A stretch of DNA of 64,000 bases, from the NCBI GenBank assembly GCA_036874045.1, contig CM072347.1, positions 9,612,501 to 9,676,500 of the forward strand, in the 5' to 3' direction. Shown piece after piece: positions 20,333 to 31,977 of the stretch. This DNA comes from Cymodocea nodosa. Its lineage: Eukaryota; Streptophyta; Magnoliopsida; Alismatales; Cymodoceaceae. Each line of letters starts with the position of its first letter. The first letter of the stretch is position 1. The notes beneath the pieces were generated by a model. That model was not told the origin of the DNA. It made no database searches and was given only the letters and a program-made list of their open reading frames with translations. The translations under genes were made by a program, and so were the position numbers.

Positions 20333-22141
20333 TCTTTTAGTGGTAACTACTTCTGCTTAAATGATCGATTGGATTTCCTTCATTCATATCAACAATGGTG
20401 ATTCCTTCTTCCTTCCACAAGTGAATTCCTACATGATACATGTAATCATGGTTTTCCTTCGACTATCCTGTTTCTACAACTACTACAGTGGCATATTAGA
20501 AAATAAATGATCCATGGAGTTATAGATAACTCAACAGACTTACTTCATTGATTTAACTATAAAACACATGCAATAAAGAAATAACTTATAAGCTACTAAC
20601 ACAACGTGTTACCTTAGTGTATATTCAAGTAACTCAACGTGTATAGTTATGCTCACTTAACAAGTTATACATGTGCACCTCACGTGATATACTAAATCAT
20701 TTAAATTCAACACGTGCATAATTCTAACTTAACGAGTTCAAAAATTTCGGATACTTACAAACCTAACTATCCAATGCTCAAATACATTTTAGATAGTTAC
20801 TAGATAACTTACCAAAAATCCACTTAAGTCATGCATTAATGTTTCAACATGTGTACACTAGGAAATAATAAAATATTCTTCAATCGTTTAAAATATAACT
20901 ATCTGGTACTTTAAATATAACTTTCCAAAATAATAGAAAATTCAGATACTTAAGAATTTCACAGCCTGTAATTTACTAACAGTTTAGAAATGTACTAAAT
21001 TAATGCTAATTCCTTGAAATTATGTAGATTCCTTCATTAAAGCATATAATAGTGCAATTATAACATAATGACTTAATTCTCATATGGTAAGCTAAATATT
21101 CTGCAATTAACCATCATTTAACTGTTAATATTATGCACTTTTTCATTCTAAACAATTCCACAGAAATTGAGTAAGAATTGTGTACTATTTCGATTTTTAT
21201 ATTGGAGTTTATATGTATTCAGTTAAGCACTCCATTGAGTTACAGTTAACTCAACGGACATAGTTCGTGGAGTTATGGTTAACTCAACGGACTAACCTCG
21301 TGAACTTAAGTTAACTCTATGAGCCTACCTTTCCAGTTAAGTATTACTATTCACAAAGGAATTTAGCCATCCATTGGGCGGTTCCATAGAATGTAAATAA
21401 CATCAATTAAGCTTTGTAATGTTAGTTAATTTGAGATTTGTCATTAAGCAACACTAACATTTAGATATTTCAAACAGTAACCATTAAAATTTTAGTATTT
21501 TGTACGAATCAATTTCGGTAAACAATAAAACTATTTTCTATTTTTTGAATCAAACAAACATAAAACATTCACAATACTGATAATGAGTTAACTCATAATA
21601 ATCATGATACAAAACAAACAATACAATACTTTAATACGAAATGTAAATACAGATAATGAGTTATTTTTGGTATTTTCGTTTTGATATGTTCCTAAAGATG
21701 AGCAAAAGGTGAAATGTAAAAAATCTCTATCGACGGTAAGAACTTCCATCATTACATGCGATGCGATTACATCACTGAAAACTTAATCACTAACAGTCTT
21801 GCCTCCTCTCCCAATAGAATCACGAACCAAAACTTGTAAGTTGATCACCTCTTCAGTATATTGGCATCAACCCGAAACCAAGGCTAGAAGCTTTACGATC
21901 TCCTAAGATATGAGTTAGTGCTTGGTGAAAATGGCTTCCCTTCTTGCAACGCGATCACTCCTCACAGTGGTTGTTAGTCATTATGTTTGGCTCAGAATCA
22001 ACCTGACATTTGGAAAGTATCCTTACAAACCTCCGATGGTTGGTGATTTTGGTAGTGTTGTGGAGCTTCAGGGAACTTCCGATGCTTCCTACAGTTAGCA
22101 CGGTTCTCCACCCCCTTTTCATCTTTCTCCTCTTCTTTTAT

Positions 22142-22146
22142 ATTTC
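22142..22146. repeat. target site duplication ATTTC, left copy
   Basis: ATTTC before TGTTGAG at 22147; identical pentamer at 23888-23892. The uninterrupted sequence (TATATTTCTTTTAG) is seen in D near 20327. Confidence 0.93.
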
Positions 22147-23887
22147 TGTTGAGTATTTTTGTTTTGATGATGTGTGCTGAATGAAAATAATCATATTTGC
22201 TCAATTACTATTGCTTGTGAAAAGATATTAAAATCATCAATTAATACAGAAAAAGCTTACTGATATAAATACTTGTCTGTATTGGATCTGAAGTTAATAA
22301 CTAGTCGTTTCGTTGCATTAATTTCTCATTTAGCAAAACGTTAAGTTAACGTGTGTTTTTATTGAAAAACATGATATATTTTAAAGTTATATCTTCTGTA
22401 TCATGAACAGTGCACGTTTAGACAACTTGTTAAGTTAGAGTTTTGTTTGTATAGAGGTCACGTGAGAACTCGTTAAGTTAAAGGCTTAAAGGTTAAAATA
22501 GGTCACGTGATAACTCGTTAAGTTAGTGAGTAAAAGAAGAGACGAACTCGTTAAGTTAGTGTTATACACGTGGTGAAATTATAAGTTACGAATGTTGTAT
22601 TGTATCACGTGGGGTGCACATGTTTAACTCGTTAAGTTAACATAACTAAACGCATTGAGTTGCTATATTGAACACTAAGGCAACGCGTTATAAACTTAAG
22701 TTAGATATTTTTGCACGTGGTAAAAATCTTATTATAAAAACATTTGTTTATTGCTGAATCGGTGAGTTAAAGTTTTTCGGAGACTTACAGTCGTAACTAT
22801 CCGAAAGGTAACTTAAGTCATGTTTTCAGGTCTTGACACGTGTCTCACTAGTTTTATAATATAAAGAGTTTTTCGGTGACTTACATCCATAACTATCTGA
22901 AACTTAAACTGTTTTCGGTGAGTTATCATTTAACCTTCCGAAAGAAAGGTTAAGCTGGTTCGTTGAGTTAGCATTACACCACGGACTTAGTTCGTTGAGT
23001 TAGCTACAGTACTTGTCACGTGAAATGGCACATGAGGAACTCGTTAAGTTAGAAACGTTAAGTTATATATATATACTTGTGTTACTCGTTTAGTTAACAT
23101 TAAAGTAATGACTTCTTATTACACTAATGAAAAATTTTTGGACGAGAAAGTTTATTTTGCAGGAAATTTTTCAGAGATCCAAGACTGATGATTAAAGAAA
23201 ATTTGAAATATAAATGTGGGTTAGAACGTGTGTGTTTTAATGAAGGAAAAAGACAAGACATAGAGAAGTGAAAAACTGGTAGTGGTTAAATGTGAAGGAT
23301 ATGCATGAAATGAAGATATAGTATAAAAGGCATAGAATTCTCGTTGATCAAACCATCCTTGCACACAAAACGAAAAATCTTTTCAAGGATCAAGCCATCC
23401 CTGCACACCAAAAGAAAAATCTTTTTCAAGGATCAAAAACACCTCTTCGAGCAAAATCTCTCAAGTGGAAGAAAATTCAGTGAAGCAGAAAAGGTTAAAT
23501 TTATGTCATTGAAGATTTGAAGTATCAAGTGAAAGCAAATTCGGTGAAGTAGAGAAAGACAAGATATTCGTCACTGAAGAATTGCTGAAGAAGAAAAAGA
23601 AGAAAAAGAAAGATCTCAAATAGGGAGAAAAGTTTTAAATTCCGCAAATTAGTTTTCTCTGTTTATAGTTATGAAATTGTTTAGTTGATACATGGTATCA
23701 AGTTATAATTGCATCTACAATTTCTGAGGAGAATTGAATTGTATATTGTAATTGAAACCTTGAATAAAAATGATTTTATGAAAACAATGTCTCAACTTGT
23801 TTTTGAGTTTTAAAGTTTCAATTATATTTCAGAAAATATTAAAAATACACAATTCACCCCCCTCTTGTGTAGCCATACGATCCTACA
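22147..23887 (+). mobile_element. Sirevirus solo LTR
   Basis: 1741 bp, TGTTGAGTAT...GATCCTACA, same family as the B and C LTRs, in opposite orientation to the host gypsy LTR and flanked by ATTTC on both sides. No internal sequence adjoins it, so it is a solo LTR formed by LTR-LTR recombination. It is about 190 bp longer than the B LTR because of an extra block at 22757-22955 with TCGG...CCGAAA motifs typical of the gypsy and L LTRs. The minus-strand open frame at 21998-22204 crossing its left end is incidental. Confidence 0.93.
23322..23331 (+). promoter_or_regulatory. TATA box of Sirevirus solo LTR
   Basis: TATAAAAGGC, same position in the LTR as in B and C. A solo LTR can still act as a promoter toward the right, here antisense to gypsy H. 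Confidence 0.65.
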
Positions 23888-23892
23888 ATTTC
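23888..23892. repeat. target site duplication ATTTC, right copy
   Basis: ATTTC after the CA terminus at 23887; partner at 22142-22146. Confidence 0.93.
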
Positions 23893-24973
23893 TTTTAGTA
23901 GTAACTATTTCTACTTAAATGATCAGTTAGATTTCCTTCATTCATATCAATGTTGGTGATTTCTTCTTCATTCCACAAGTTAATTCCTACGTGATACGTG
24001 CAATCGTGGTTTTCCTTCAAATTTCTGTTTCAACAACTACTACAGTGGCATGTTAGAAAATAAATGGTCCGTGGAATTAGTGTAACTCAACGGACTTTAC
24101 TTTGTTGACTTAAATATAAAACACGTGCAATAAAGAAATAACTTATAAGCTTATAACACTAACACAATGTGTTACCTTAGTGTATATTCAAGTAACTTAA
24201 CACGTATAGTTATACTAACTTAACGAGTTAAACATGTGCAGCTCACGTGACATAATAAAGCATTTAATTTCAACACGTGCATAAATCTAACTTAACGAGT
24301 TCAGATATACAACTTACAATTTTTACTTGCTAACTCAACAAGTTCTCACATGATCTTTTTACACCTTTAAACTTGTAACTTAACGAGTTGGCACATGATC
24401 TTTCAACAAAAAGAACACTAACTCAATGAGTTGTTACTATGTACTTGTACATGATATAAATATTTGCAAATAAAATAGATCATGCTTAATACTATAAAAC
24501 CACACTTAAATCCGATTTTCAAATCGCGACACATGTCCTTAGTAAGTTTTATGATAAAAAAATATTTCGGATACTTGTAAACCTAACTATCTAATGTTCA
24601 GGCACATTTCGAATAGTTAATAGATAACTTACTGAAAATCTACTTAAGTCATGTATTAAGGTTACAACACGTGTACTCCAAGAAATAATAAAATATTCTT
24701 TTAACATTTAAAACATAACTATCTGGTACATTAAATATAACTCTCTGAAATAATAGACAATTTGGATACTTAAGAATTTCAAAGCCCATAACTCATCGAT
24801 AGTTTAAAATATACTTAATTAGCATTAATTCCTTGAAATTATACAGATTCTTTTATTAAGGCATATAATAGTGCAATTATAACATAATGACTTAATTCTC
24901 ATATCATAAGCTAAATATTATGCAATTAACCATCATTTAACCCTTAATATTATGCACTTTTTCATTTTAAACA

Positions 24974-25455
24974 CTTCCCCTATACTTAACTTTTGCTAGT
25001 CCCTTAGCAAACTACTATGATCTAACTAGTTGGTCTTTCTAAAGTGCTAGAATTAATTCTTCATTTTGTATCTTCAGAATACATAGATTAGATTAATATA
25101 AAGATGTTCTATATAATTCAATAATCTAATTTAACATTGTTTTCTCCTCTCCATCCTACAAATATATTTAAAACATATGTAAATTACATGCAAAATATAT
25201 TAGCATCACATAGGTGGTAGTTACATTATCAAATTTTTCTTTTCAAACATTTGTTATCTTGAATTTTCCAATATGATTTCCAGAATAAATTTCAACTACA
25301 TACGAATCAAAACATAATTCAACTCCATATGATTAAAACAAGAAGAATAATGAATTGTATCCCAAATAAACAACTTCAAAAGTCTAATCTAGATTTATAC
25401 TTCAGTAATCTTAGATAATAAAAAATATACTCGATTCAAAAGATATCTATATTTC
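24974..25455 (-). mobile_element. 3' internal end of gypsy H with polypurine tract
   Basis: The polypurine tract on the minus strand is TATAGGGGAAG (24974-24984), directly before the LTR. The rest is non-coding and matches E at about 47733-48199, including TAGAAAGACCAACTAGTTA. It is cut at 25455 by the start of Sirevirus K. Confidence 0.82.
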
Positions 25456-25591
25456 TGTAGGATCGTATAGCTACACAAGTAAGCTTTTTCTGTATTAATT
25501 GATGTTTTTAATTTACGTTCACAAGCAATAGTAATTAAGTAAATATGATTATATCTATTTATCACATATCATCAAAACAAAATACTCAATA
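25456..25591 (-). mobile_element. internally deleted 3' LTR of Sirevirus K
   Basis: Only 136 bp remain: the LTR 3' end (TGTAGGATCGTATAGCTACACAA on the plus strand, 25456-25478) is joined directly to the LTR 5' part (GTAAGCTTTTTCTG onward), so about 1.4 kb of LTR is missing. The right end reads CTCAATA where the family has CTCAACA. It is followed at 25592 by the polypurine tract, fixing orientation. Confidence 0.8.
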
Positions 25592-25708
25592 ATCTCCCCC
25601 TTTTTGATGATGACAAAAATCATATTAAATCAATTATGAACTATTTTTAACTCAACGAAGCACCTTCGTTGAGTTAAGTTTTAATTCAATAAACAATTTT
25701 GTTGACTT
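25592..25708 (-). mobile_element. Sirevirus K 3' internal end, left of insertion L
   Basis: The tract TCAAAAAGGGGGAG (minus strand, about 25593-25608) is followed by sequence homologous to copia B 13330-13410, with a TCAACGAAG/CTTCGTTGA palindrome. The remainder lies beyond insertion L at 31973-32059. Confidence 0.8.
25704..25708. repeat. target site duplication GACTT, left copy (element L)
   Basis: GACTT immediately left of the L terminus at 25709; identical pentamer at 31973-31977. Confidence 0.92.
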
Positions 25709-27243
25709 TGTTAGGACCGTAAGGCTTCACCAAAGGGGGGTGAATGGTGTCTAAGTGTAGTTTTAGAACTTTTACTAACTTAATTAACCAATTTGAATAA
25801 TTAGCTAGCACAATTACTAAACAGATATATAAAACATGCACAGCGGAAATATAAATAAGAAACACAAGGGAATTTTAGGTGGTTCACCAACTCGCTAGTC
25901 CACCCCCAAGAATTACTATGGCTTCACTAAGTGTCTCAACACTTACATACACTTGCTTTCAAGTCAAAGCAAGAACCAATCATTCACTTGAGCTTTCTGG
26001 TCGTAGCTCTAACCAACCACACAGAAGCTTTCAGGTATAAACTTCAGTAAACCAACCTTTTGAGTTTTCAGGTCGAAACTCAAACCAACAATTTGAATGA
26101 AGCTTTAAGGTTGAAGCCACGAACCAAATGATCCTTCTTGGATCAGACTTTTAGTACATGGAGAGCTTTAGGAATCTTCTTGTATATCCATCTTTCAATC
26201 GATTCTTTGTAGCAGTTAATTTGAATTGAGCTTTCTTCTATAACATTAATTGATCTGCAATGTATACTGTATCTCTATATGTGATTGTATATGTAATCTC
26301 ACTTGTAAGCTCTACTAAATATTGAATGATCTGTCTATATTTATGCTTGTAAGTCCAATGATCATATTTTCTTTTCAACAGATTGATTCTATTGTACTTA
26401 CTGAGTTTGTAGGCCTAAATATGGTAAGTTACCATTTGGAAAGGTGTTTCAAGATAACCTTTCGATTTTCTCAAATTTTCGAATAGTTATCTGTGTAACT
26501 TTTCGAAGGATGTTCGTAACTCACTGAAAATCCACTTGAATCCTTTTGTCATGTGAGATTTTAAGTCGTCCACATGAGGTGACATGAGTTTAGAAACTTG
26601 TAACTTTAACTCACCGAAAGTTCTTGACTTTCGAATAGTTAGCTACAATAACCTTTTGATTCTTCTTTTAAGCTTCTGACTACTGTCTTCTTATTTCGGC
26701 ACATGCATAAAAGGATAACTTAAGTTTCTGGATAGTTAAATCTGTAACCTTCCGAAACTTCTTACTTTTTGGATAGTTAGCTTTCTAACTCTCCGAAAAA
26801 TCCTTTTAAGCTTTTGTTTGGATTTCTGCACGTGGGTAATTGAATGACTTAAGTTTCAGATAGTTAGCTGTGTAACTTTCCGATTTTCTTGAACTTCTGG
26901 ATAGTTAACTCCTTAACTCTCCGATCATTCAATCAACTATCTTTCAAACTCTTTGAAGGCCTTGTATTTTCGAATAGTTATTCTTCTAACTGTCCGACGG
27001 TGTTTCTATTGCTTTAAATAGATTCTTCGGATACTTAAGCCTGTAACTTATCGAAGATTAACTTTCTTCGAATACTTAGGCTTGGTAACTATTTGATTTT
27101 CTTGTAGCTTAATAGCAGCAATTTCTGAACTACCTGTATTTGTTTATCTGCCTTCTAATCTTTTATTGAGCTATCATATCTATGAAATACAAATTGTTTC
27201 CTCACACAAGTTTTTACATTATCAAAATACTAGGGTCCTAACA
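25709..27243 (-). mobile_element. 3' LTR of element L
   Basis: Plus-strand ends TGTTAGGACC...GTCCTAACA. The end carries TTCACCAAAGGGGGGTGAA, the complement of the Sirevirus-type LTR end. The segment 26430-27090 is an array of about nine imperfect palindromes of the form CGGATAGTTA...TAACTNTCCGAA. Over the first about 220 bp it differs from the 5' LTR at roughly a dozen positions, so the insertion is not recent. Confidence 0.9.
26430..27090. repeat. array of CGGATAGTTA / TAACTATCCG palindromes in L 3' LTR
   Basis: Repeated pairs such as TTCGAATAGTTAT...AACTTTTCGAA and TTTGGATAGTTAGC...CTAACTCTCCGAAA, spaced about 40-70 bp. Each pair could fold as a short hairpin. The same pattern occurs in the other LTR (31150-31830). 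Confidence 0.75.
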
Positions 27244-28851
27244 ATCTCCCCCTTTTTGATAATGACAAAATCATTTACATTTAATTACATGTATTTCACT
27301 CCCTAGATTGTTTCTATACATTCAGTCACATAGAAACTAAGTAAGGCAAAGATTTACAATGAATACAATAAAATGGAGTTAATGTCTCCCCCTATCTATG
27401 TGTTGAGAATTTCAATACTGTAATTTTCATATTCTTCTCCCCCTTTTTGTCATTAGATAAAAGGAGTTCTATAATTTTCTTTTGCTAAAATAACTGCCAT
27501 ATTACTCTCCTTTTTGACAAGATGTAATATCTGATGTCATACCAATTTTCTGATTTCTATAATCCTGTCTAATATCAACTATGAAAGAATCAATTGCATT
27601 AGTATCTTTGAATACCAATTTTGATTTTTCATCAAATGTTGACTGTTGGTGTGCTGATATCAATTGTTGAGATATTTTCATCATTGTAGTCTATTTTCTT
27701 CTTTCCCTTTGATGTTGTATTGCTTTTCTTATTTGAGCACAGTATCAATTGAAGTATCAATTTCTTCAATTCTTGTCTGATACCAGTTGTTGATATATCA
27801 ATTTTTGAGAAGTCAGTAATTGCTCTCCTGGTTTATGGTATTTCTTCCTTTGTCTCGTTTATTTACTACATCATCTGTAAAGACTGAAAAATAATGAAAT
27901 GTCAATAGATAATGTAGCAATTTATAAATATGCAGTCAATATTTTTAGTTGCTGCCACAAGCTCTCCCCCTATTTGTATGGAGGTTTTCTAACTTTTAAT
28001 AGCAAGCTATAGGTTCTCCCCCTATATGCTTGCCCTCTATATATATTTTCTTTTTGCACTAAAGTAGCATTCTGAATTCCCTTCATATAGTAGGTTCTCC
28101 CCCTACTTATATGCTTTTCCTTGTTGACAAATTTGTTGCACCTATTCTACAAAATGTCATTCATGATACCAAATGAACTAGGTACCAATTGTTAATCAAA
28201 AGCATCATAAACATTTCTCAATCATTTAGCTTATGATTCCTATCCATTTATCTTCTCTTAGATCTTTATTTCAAGAGGTTCTTTCAATTTGCAGAAGATA
28301 ATTTGAAGACTATAATCTGTCTACTGCAGATTTTGTTTGTCCTTTGATAAATCAGATTTGTATACATTCATCTTGGCTTGTGCAGATCTTATTTCCTTTA
28401 AAGAACAGGATTTAATCATTGATGCCACTTTGATACTAATTGTTATTTTCAGAATATCATAACTAATTCTTAACTGATTACCTTCTGATTACCAACTGTT
28501 TAGCTTCTTAAAATTTCTCTTCACAAGATTCTCTTACTCATATGTAGAAAACAATTTGAGATTGTAGTTTGGCTGTTGCTTTCTTTTCTATATGCTTATT
28601 TCTAACTACTGCAGATTTTGCTCTCCTTGAGCATCAAGATTATAAGCACGATTTCCACTTAGTCTATGTGAGAACTTTCTACCAATTTATGGTGCCTCTT
28701 GTAATACCAAATAGTTGCTCTCATAACTGATTTTTAAATTTTCAGCCTTTTCTAATTGATCATTCCATTGATATTCAGATTTTGGTCATTTGCAGATAAT
28801 GAATTGAAACTATAAACTAGCTACTCCCACTAAATGATATAATCTTGCAAT
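27244..28851 (-). other. non-coding 3' internal region of L with six polypurine-like tracts
   Basis: No domain-bearing frame; the minus-strand ORF 27502-27684 has no recognisable motif. Tracts of the GGGGGAGA type (complement TCTCCCCC) occur at 27245, 27385, 27436, 27962, 28015 and 28096. The one at 27245 touches the LTR and is the functional candidate. Pol should occupy this interval in an autonomous relative and is completely missing. Confidence 0.75.
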
Positions 28852-30381
28852 TCAAATAAAGATAGATTTTGGTACCCATACTTTCTTGGGTCCATAAGTG
28901 TTAGTCTTGACAATATTTAATTTATTGCCTTTTGGCAGCCACATTGAACCAGATCTTCTTTTGATGGAAAACACTGTTGTACCATCTCTATAAGATCGGA
29001 TAACACCACCACAGTAGGGTATTTCCTATGGTGTAGCATACCCTAGGCCAAGTCTACTTGAACTGTATCTTTGAGAACCAATGATTTGATCTAATCCTTT
29101 CTATCCATTAGTAAACTTATGCATAGTATTTTTCAGATCAGTAATTTCATATTTCAAATTTTCATTTTCATTTATTAATTCATCATTATTGCATTTTCTA
29201 TTTTCAACATGCAAATTTTCAAGTTCAGTATATGATTCTTCAAAACATGTAGTTAAATGCTTAATTTCCTTTTTATAATTTTTGCATTTAACATATAAAC
29301 TGTCAATAGTAGACAAAAGAATATTTACATCTAGATTATCATTATCTACATCAGAATCACTTTGAGATGAAGTGGAACATACCTCTTGTGTTGTATAGCA
29401 CACGTTTACTGGTACCTCTTCATTTGAACTAGATGAACCATTAGAAGAACTACTGTCATCCCAAGTAGCCTTCAATGCCATTTTCTTTTTGTAGCTCCTC
29501 TTCTTCTTCTTCATTTCTTTTTCTTCTTCTAGTTGCAATGGACAATCAGGTTGTATATGTCCTTGCTTCTTGCATTTAAAGCATATTGGAGCATTGCTTT
29601 TTGATGTGCTGGCTTGGTTCTTTTTCTTCATCCATTTTCTGAATTTTCTATCCAATAGCACAACTTCATCATCATCTGAGCTTTGAAGTTCTTGAGTTGA
29701 TGGAAAGGCTAGTTCTTTCTTTGTTTCTATTTTCCTTTTAGCACTTCATTCCTCATCTTTCCATTCTTTCATTTGAACTTCATGGGCTAGTAGATTGCCC
29801 ATCAGATCCTCTACTAAGTATTTGTTGAGGTCTTTGGAATCTTGTATAGATGTGGACTTTTGCTTCCATTCCACAATTAAGCTTCTAAGGATTTTCTGCA
29901 CCTGTTCATGGACATAAAATTCCTTTCCCAAACCTCTTAAGCCATTAATAATCTCAGTGAATCTAGCAAACATATTAGTAATTATTTCATCATCAAGCAT
30001 TATAAATAATTCAAGCTTTCTAAGTAAAATGCTGATTTTTGTGTCTTTCACTTGGCTGGTTCCTTCAAAGGTTATTTGAATAGTGTTCTAAGCCTCGTAA
30101 GCAAATTTACAAGCTTAAACTTTGTTATATTGTTCAGCAGATAAGGCACAATAAATAATATTCAACCCTCGAGCATCCATTTGGATGATTCTCTCATCCT
30201 CCTTAGTCAAGTCATCCTCATGACTAGGTGGAATAGGTGTTCCTAGAACCACCATTTTCCATAGACTCACATTTGAGCTTCTGAGGAAACATTCCATCCT
30301 ATTTTTCTAGTAATTATAGTTAATACCATCAAATCGGGGAGGACGGTGGATATTCTAACCCTCTCTATGAAAAGAAGCCAT
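28852..30381 (-). pseudogene. gag: copia/Sirevirus gag of element L
   Basis: Starts at ATG 30381 shortly after the primer site. The N-terminal copia gag core reads RPPRFDGINYN, MECFLRSSNVSLWKMV, then MLDDEIITNMFARFTEIINGLRGLG and QKILRSLIVEWKQKSTSIQDSKDLN (UBN2). The zinc knuckle CFKCKKQGHIQPDC is intact. An acidic Ser-rich stretch and coiled-coil-like region follow, and the tail GPKKVWVPKS stops at 28852-28854. Stops and frameshifts interrupt (for example TAG at EG*NIHRP and at the Trp of NYWK). It is the only gag here with its N-terminal core recognisable end to end. Confidence 0.85.
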
Positions 30382-30420
30382 GATCTCAAATGGTTAAATC
30401 TATAAAAAGAGATCAACCTA

Positions 30421-30431
30421 CTTTGATACCA
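30421..30431 (-). other. primer binding site of L (initiator tRNA-Met)
   Basis: Minus strand TGGTATCAAAG, two bases inside the 5' LTR end; complementary to the 3' end of plant initiator tRNA-Met (canonical TGGTATCAGAG) with one mismatch. Confidence 0.85.
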
Positions 30432-30433
30432 AT

Positions 30434-31972
30434 TGTTAGGACTGTAAGGCTTCACCAAAGGGAGGGTGAATGGTGTCTAAGTGTAGTTTTAGAACTTTTA
30501 CTAACTTAATTAACCGATTTGAATAATCAGCTAGCACAAGTACTAAACATATATATAAAACATGCACAGCGGAAATATAAATAAGAAACATAAGGCAATT
30601 TTAAGTGGTTCACCAACTCGGCTAGTCCACCCCCAAGGATCACTTGGGCTTCACTAAGTGTCTCAACACTTACATACACTTGCTTTCAAGTCGAAGTAAG
30701 AACTAATCATTCACTTGAGCTTTCTAGTCGTAGCTCTAACCAACCACACAGAAGTTTTCAAGTATAAACTTCAATAAACCAACATTTTGAGTTTTCAGGT
30801 CGAAACTCAAACCAACAACTTGAATGAAGCTTTAAGGTTGAAGCCATGAACCAAATGATCCTTCTTGGATCAGACTTTTAGTGCATGGAGAGCTTTAGGA
30901 ATCTTCTTGTATATCCATCTTTCAATTGATTCTTTGTAGCAGTTAATCTGAATTGAGCTTTCTTTTGTAACAGTAATTGATCTGCAATGTATACTATATC
31001 TCTATATGTGATTGTATGTGTAATCTCAATTGTAAGCTCTACTGAATATTGAATGATCTGTCTGTATTTATGCTTGTAAGTCCAACGATCATATTTTCTC
31101 TTCAACGGATTGATTCTATTGTACTTGCTGAGTTTACAGGCCTAAATATGGTAAGTTACCGTTTGGAAAGGTGCTTCAAGATAACCTTCCGATTTTCTCA
31201 AACTTTCAGATAGTTATCTGTGTAACTTTTCGAAGGATGTTCATAACTCACCGAAAATCCACTTGAATCCTTTTGTCACTTGAGATTTTAAGTCATACAC
31301 GTAAGGTGACATGAGTTCAAAAACTTGTAACTTTAACTCACCGAAAAGTTCTTGACTTTCGGATAGTTAGCTACAGTAACCTTTCGATTCTTCTTTTAAG
31401 CTTCTGACTACTGTCTTTTTATTTCGGAACATGCATAAAAGGATAACTTAAGTTTCCGGATAGTTAAATCTGTAACCTTCCGAAACTTCTTGTTTTTCGG
31501 ATAGTTAGCTTTCTAACTCTGTGAAAAATCTTTTTAAGCTTCTATTTGGATTTCTGCATGTGAGTAATTGAATGACTTAAGTTTCAGATAGTTAGTTGTG
31601 TAACTTTCTGATTTCCTTGAACTTCCAGATAGTTAACTTCTTAACTCTCCAATCATTCAACCAACTATCTTTCAAACTCTTCAAAGGCCTTGTATTTTCG
31701 GATAGTTATTCTTCTAACTGTCCGATGGTGTTTTTGCTGCTTTAAATAGATTCTTCGGATACTTAAGCATGTAACTTACCGAAGATTAACTTTCTTCCAG
31801 ATACTTAGGCTTGGTAACTATCCGATTTTCTTGTAGCTTAATAGCAACAATTTCTGAACTACCTATATCTGTTTGTCTACCTTCTGATCTTTTCTTGAGC
31901 TGTCATATCTGTGAAATACAAATTGTTTCCACACATAGGTTTTTACATTATCAAAATACTAGTTTCCTAACA
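30434..31972 (-). mobile_element. 5' LTR of element L
   Basis: 1539 bp, TGTTAGGACT...TTCCTAACA on the plus strand. Palindrome array at 31150-31830. The minus-strand ORF 30878-31105 and plus-strand ORF 31811-32032 are incidental. Confidence 0.9.
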
Positions 31973-31977
31973 GACTT
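31973..31977. repeat. target site duplication GACTT, right copy (element L)
   Basis: GACTT immediately right of the L terminus at 31972; partner at 25704-25708. Confidence 0.92.

Larger units (their letters stand above)
14980..21154 (-). mobile_element. Ty3/gypsy Athila-like retrotransposon D (5' LTR to integrase)
   Basis: On the minus strand: 5' LTR (21154-18884), primer site, zinc-knuckle gag, protease, RT, RNase H and the start of integrase, cut at 14980 by copia B. The order PR-RT-RH-INT marks Ty3/gypsy. Coding similarity to E and P is high. D is itself inserted in the 3' LTR of gypsy H: the sequence right of 21154 resumes in the middle of an LTR of the same family. ATTCC at 21155-21159 would be its target-site repeat; the other end is outside the window. 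Confidence 0.9.
18884..21154 (-). mobile_element. 5' LTR of gypsy D
   Basis: About 2.27 kb. The 5' end on the minus strand is TGTTTAGAATGAAAAAGTGC (ends at 21154), identical to the start of the E 3' LTR. The 3' end is placed at GCAAACA (18884) by homology with E; an alternative end is at 18955 (GTTGACA). The LTR is longer than that of E (1965 bp) mainly because of a tandem duplication at 19067-19752. It contains TAACTTAACGAGTT and CACGTG motifs at 20600-20740 and the palindromic CGTTGAGTTA motifs at 19190-19280. Confidence 0.88.
21155..24973 (-). mobile_element. 3' LTR of gypsy H (disrupted by D and by a Sirevirus solo LTR)
   Basis: LTR of the same family as D and E, minus strand. Its 5' end TGTTTAAAATGAA is at 24973, directly after a polypurine tract, so this is a 3' LTR with internal sequence to the right. 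It runs left to 23888, is interrupted by the solo LTR 22147-23887, continues 22146-21155, and is cut at the ACAGAAATTGAG block by insertion of D. The portion 24140-24430 is rich in TAACTTAACGAGTT and CACGTG motifs. Confidence 0.85.
25709..31972 (-). mobile_element. complete gag-only Sirevirus-like element L (non-autonomous)
   Basis: 6264 bp with two LTRs of 1535 and 1539 bp, TGTTAGGA...TCCTAACA, in direct repeat and flanked by GACTT duplications. The minus-strand order is 5' LTR (31972-30434), Met primer site, gag (30381-28852), about 1.6 kb non-coding with six polypurine-like tracts, 3' LTR (27243-25709). Protease, integrase, RT and RNase H are absent, so it must have depended on a helper. 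It is inserted in K: removing it rejoins sequence homologous to copia B near 13310-13330. Confidence 0.92.

Noticed and set aside
20083..20401. Plus-strand ORFs (62 and 85 residues) repeated at 33829-34090 as a conserved small gene
   Set aside because: They are the complement or sense of a conserved gypsy LTR segment on both sides of the TATA region. Conservation is explained by LTR homology; the frame is not kept in the H or E copies.
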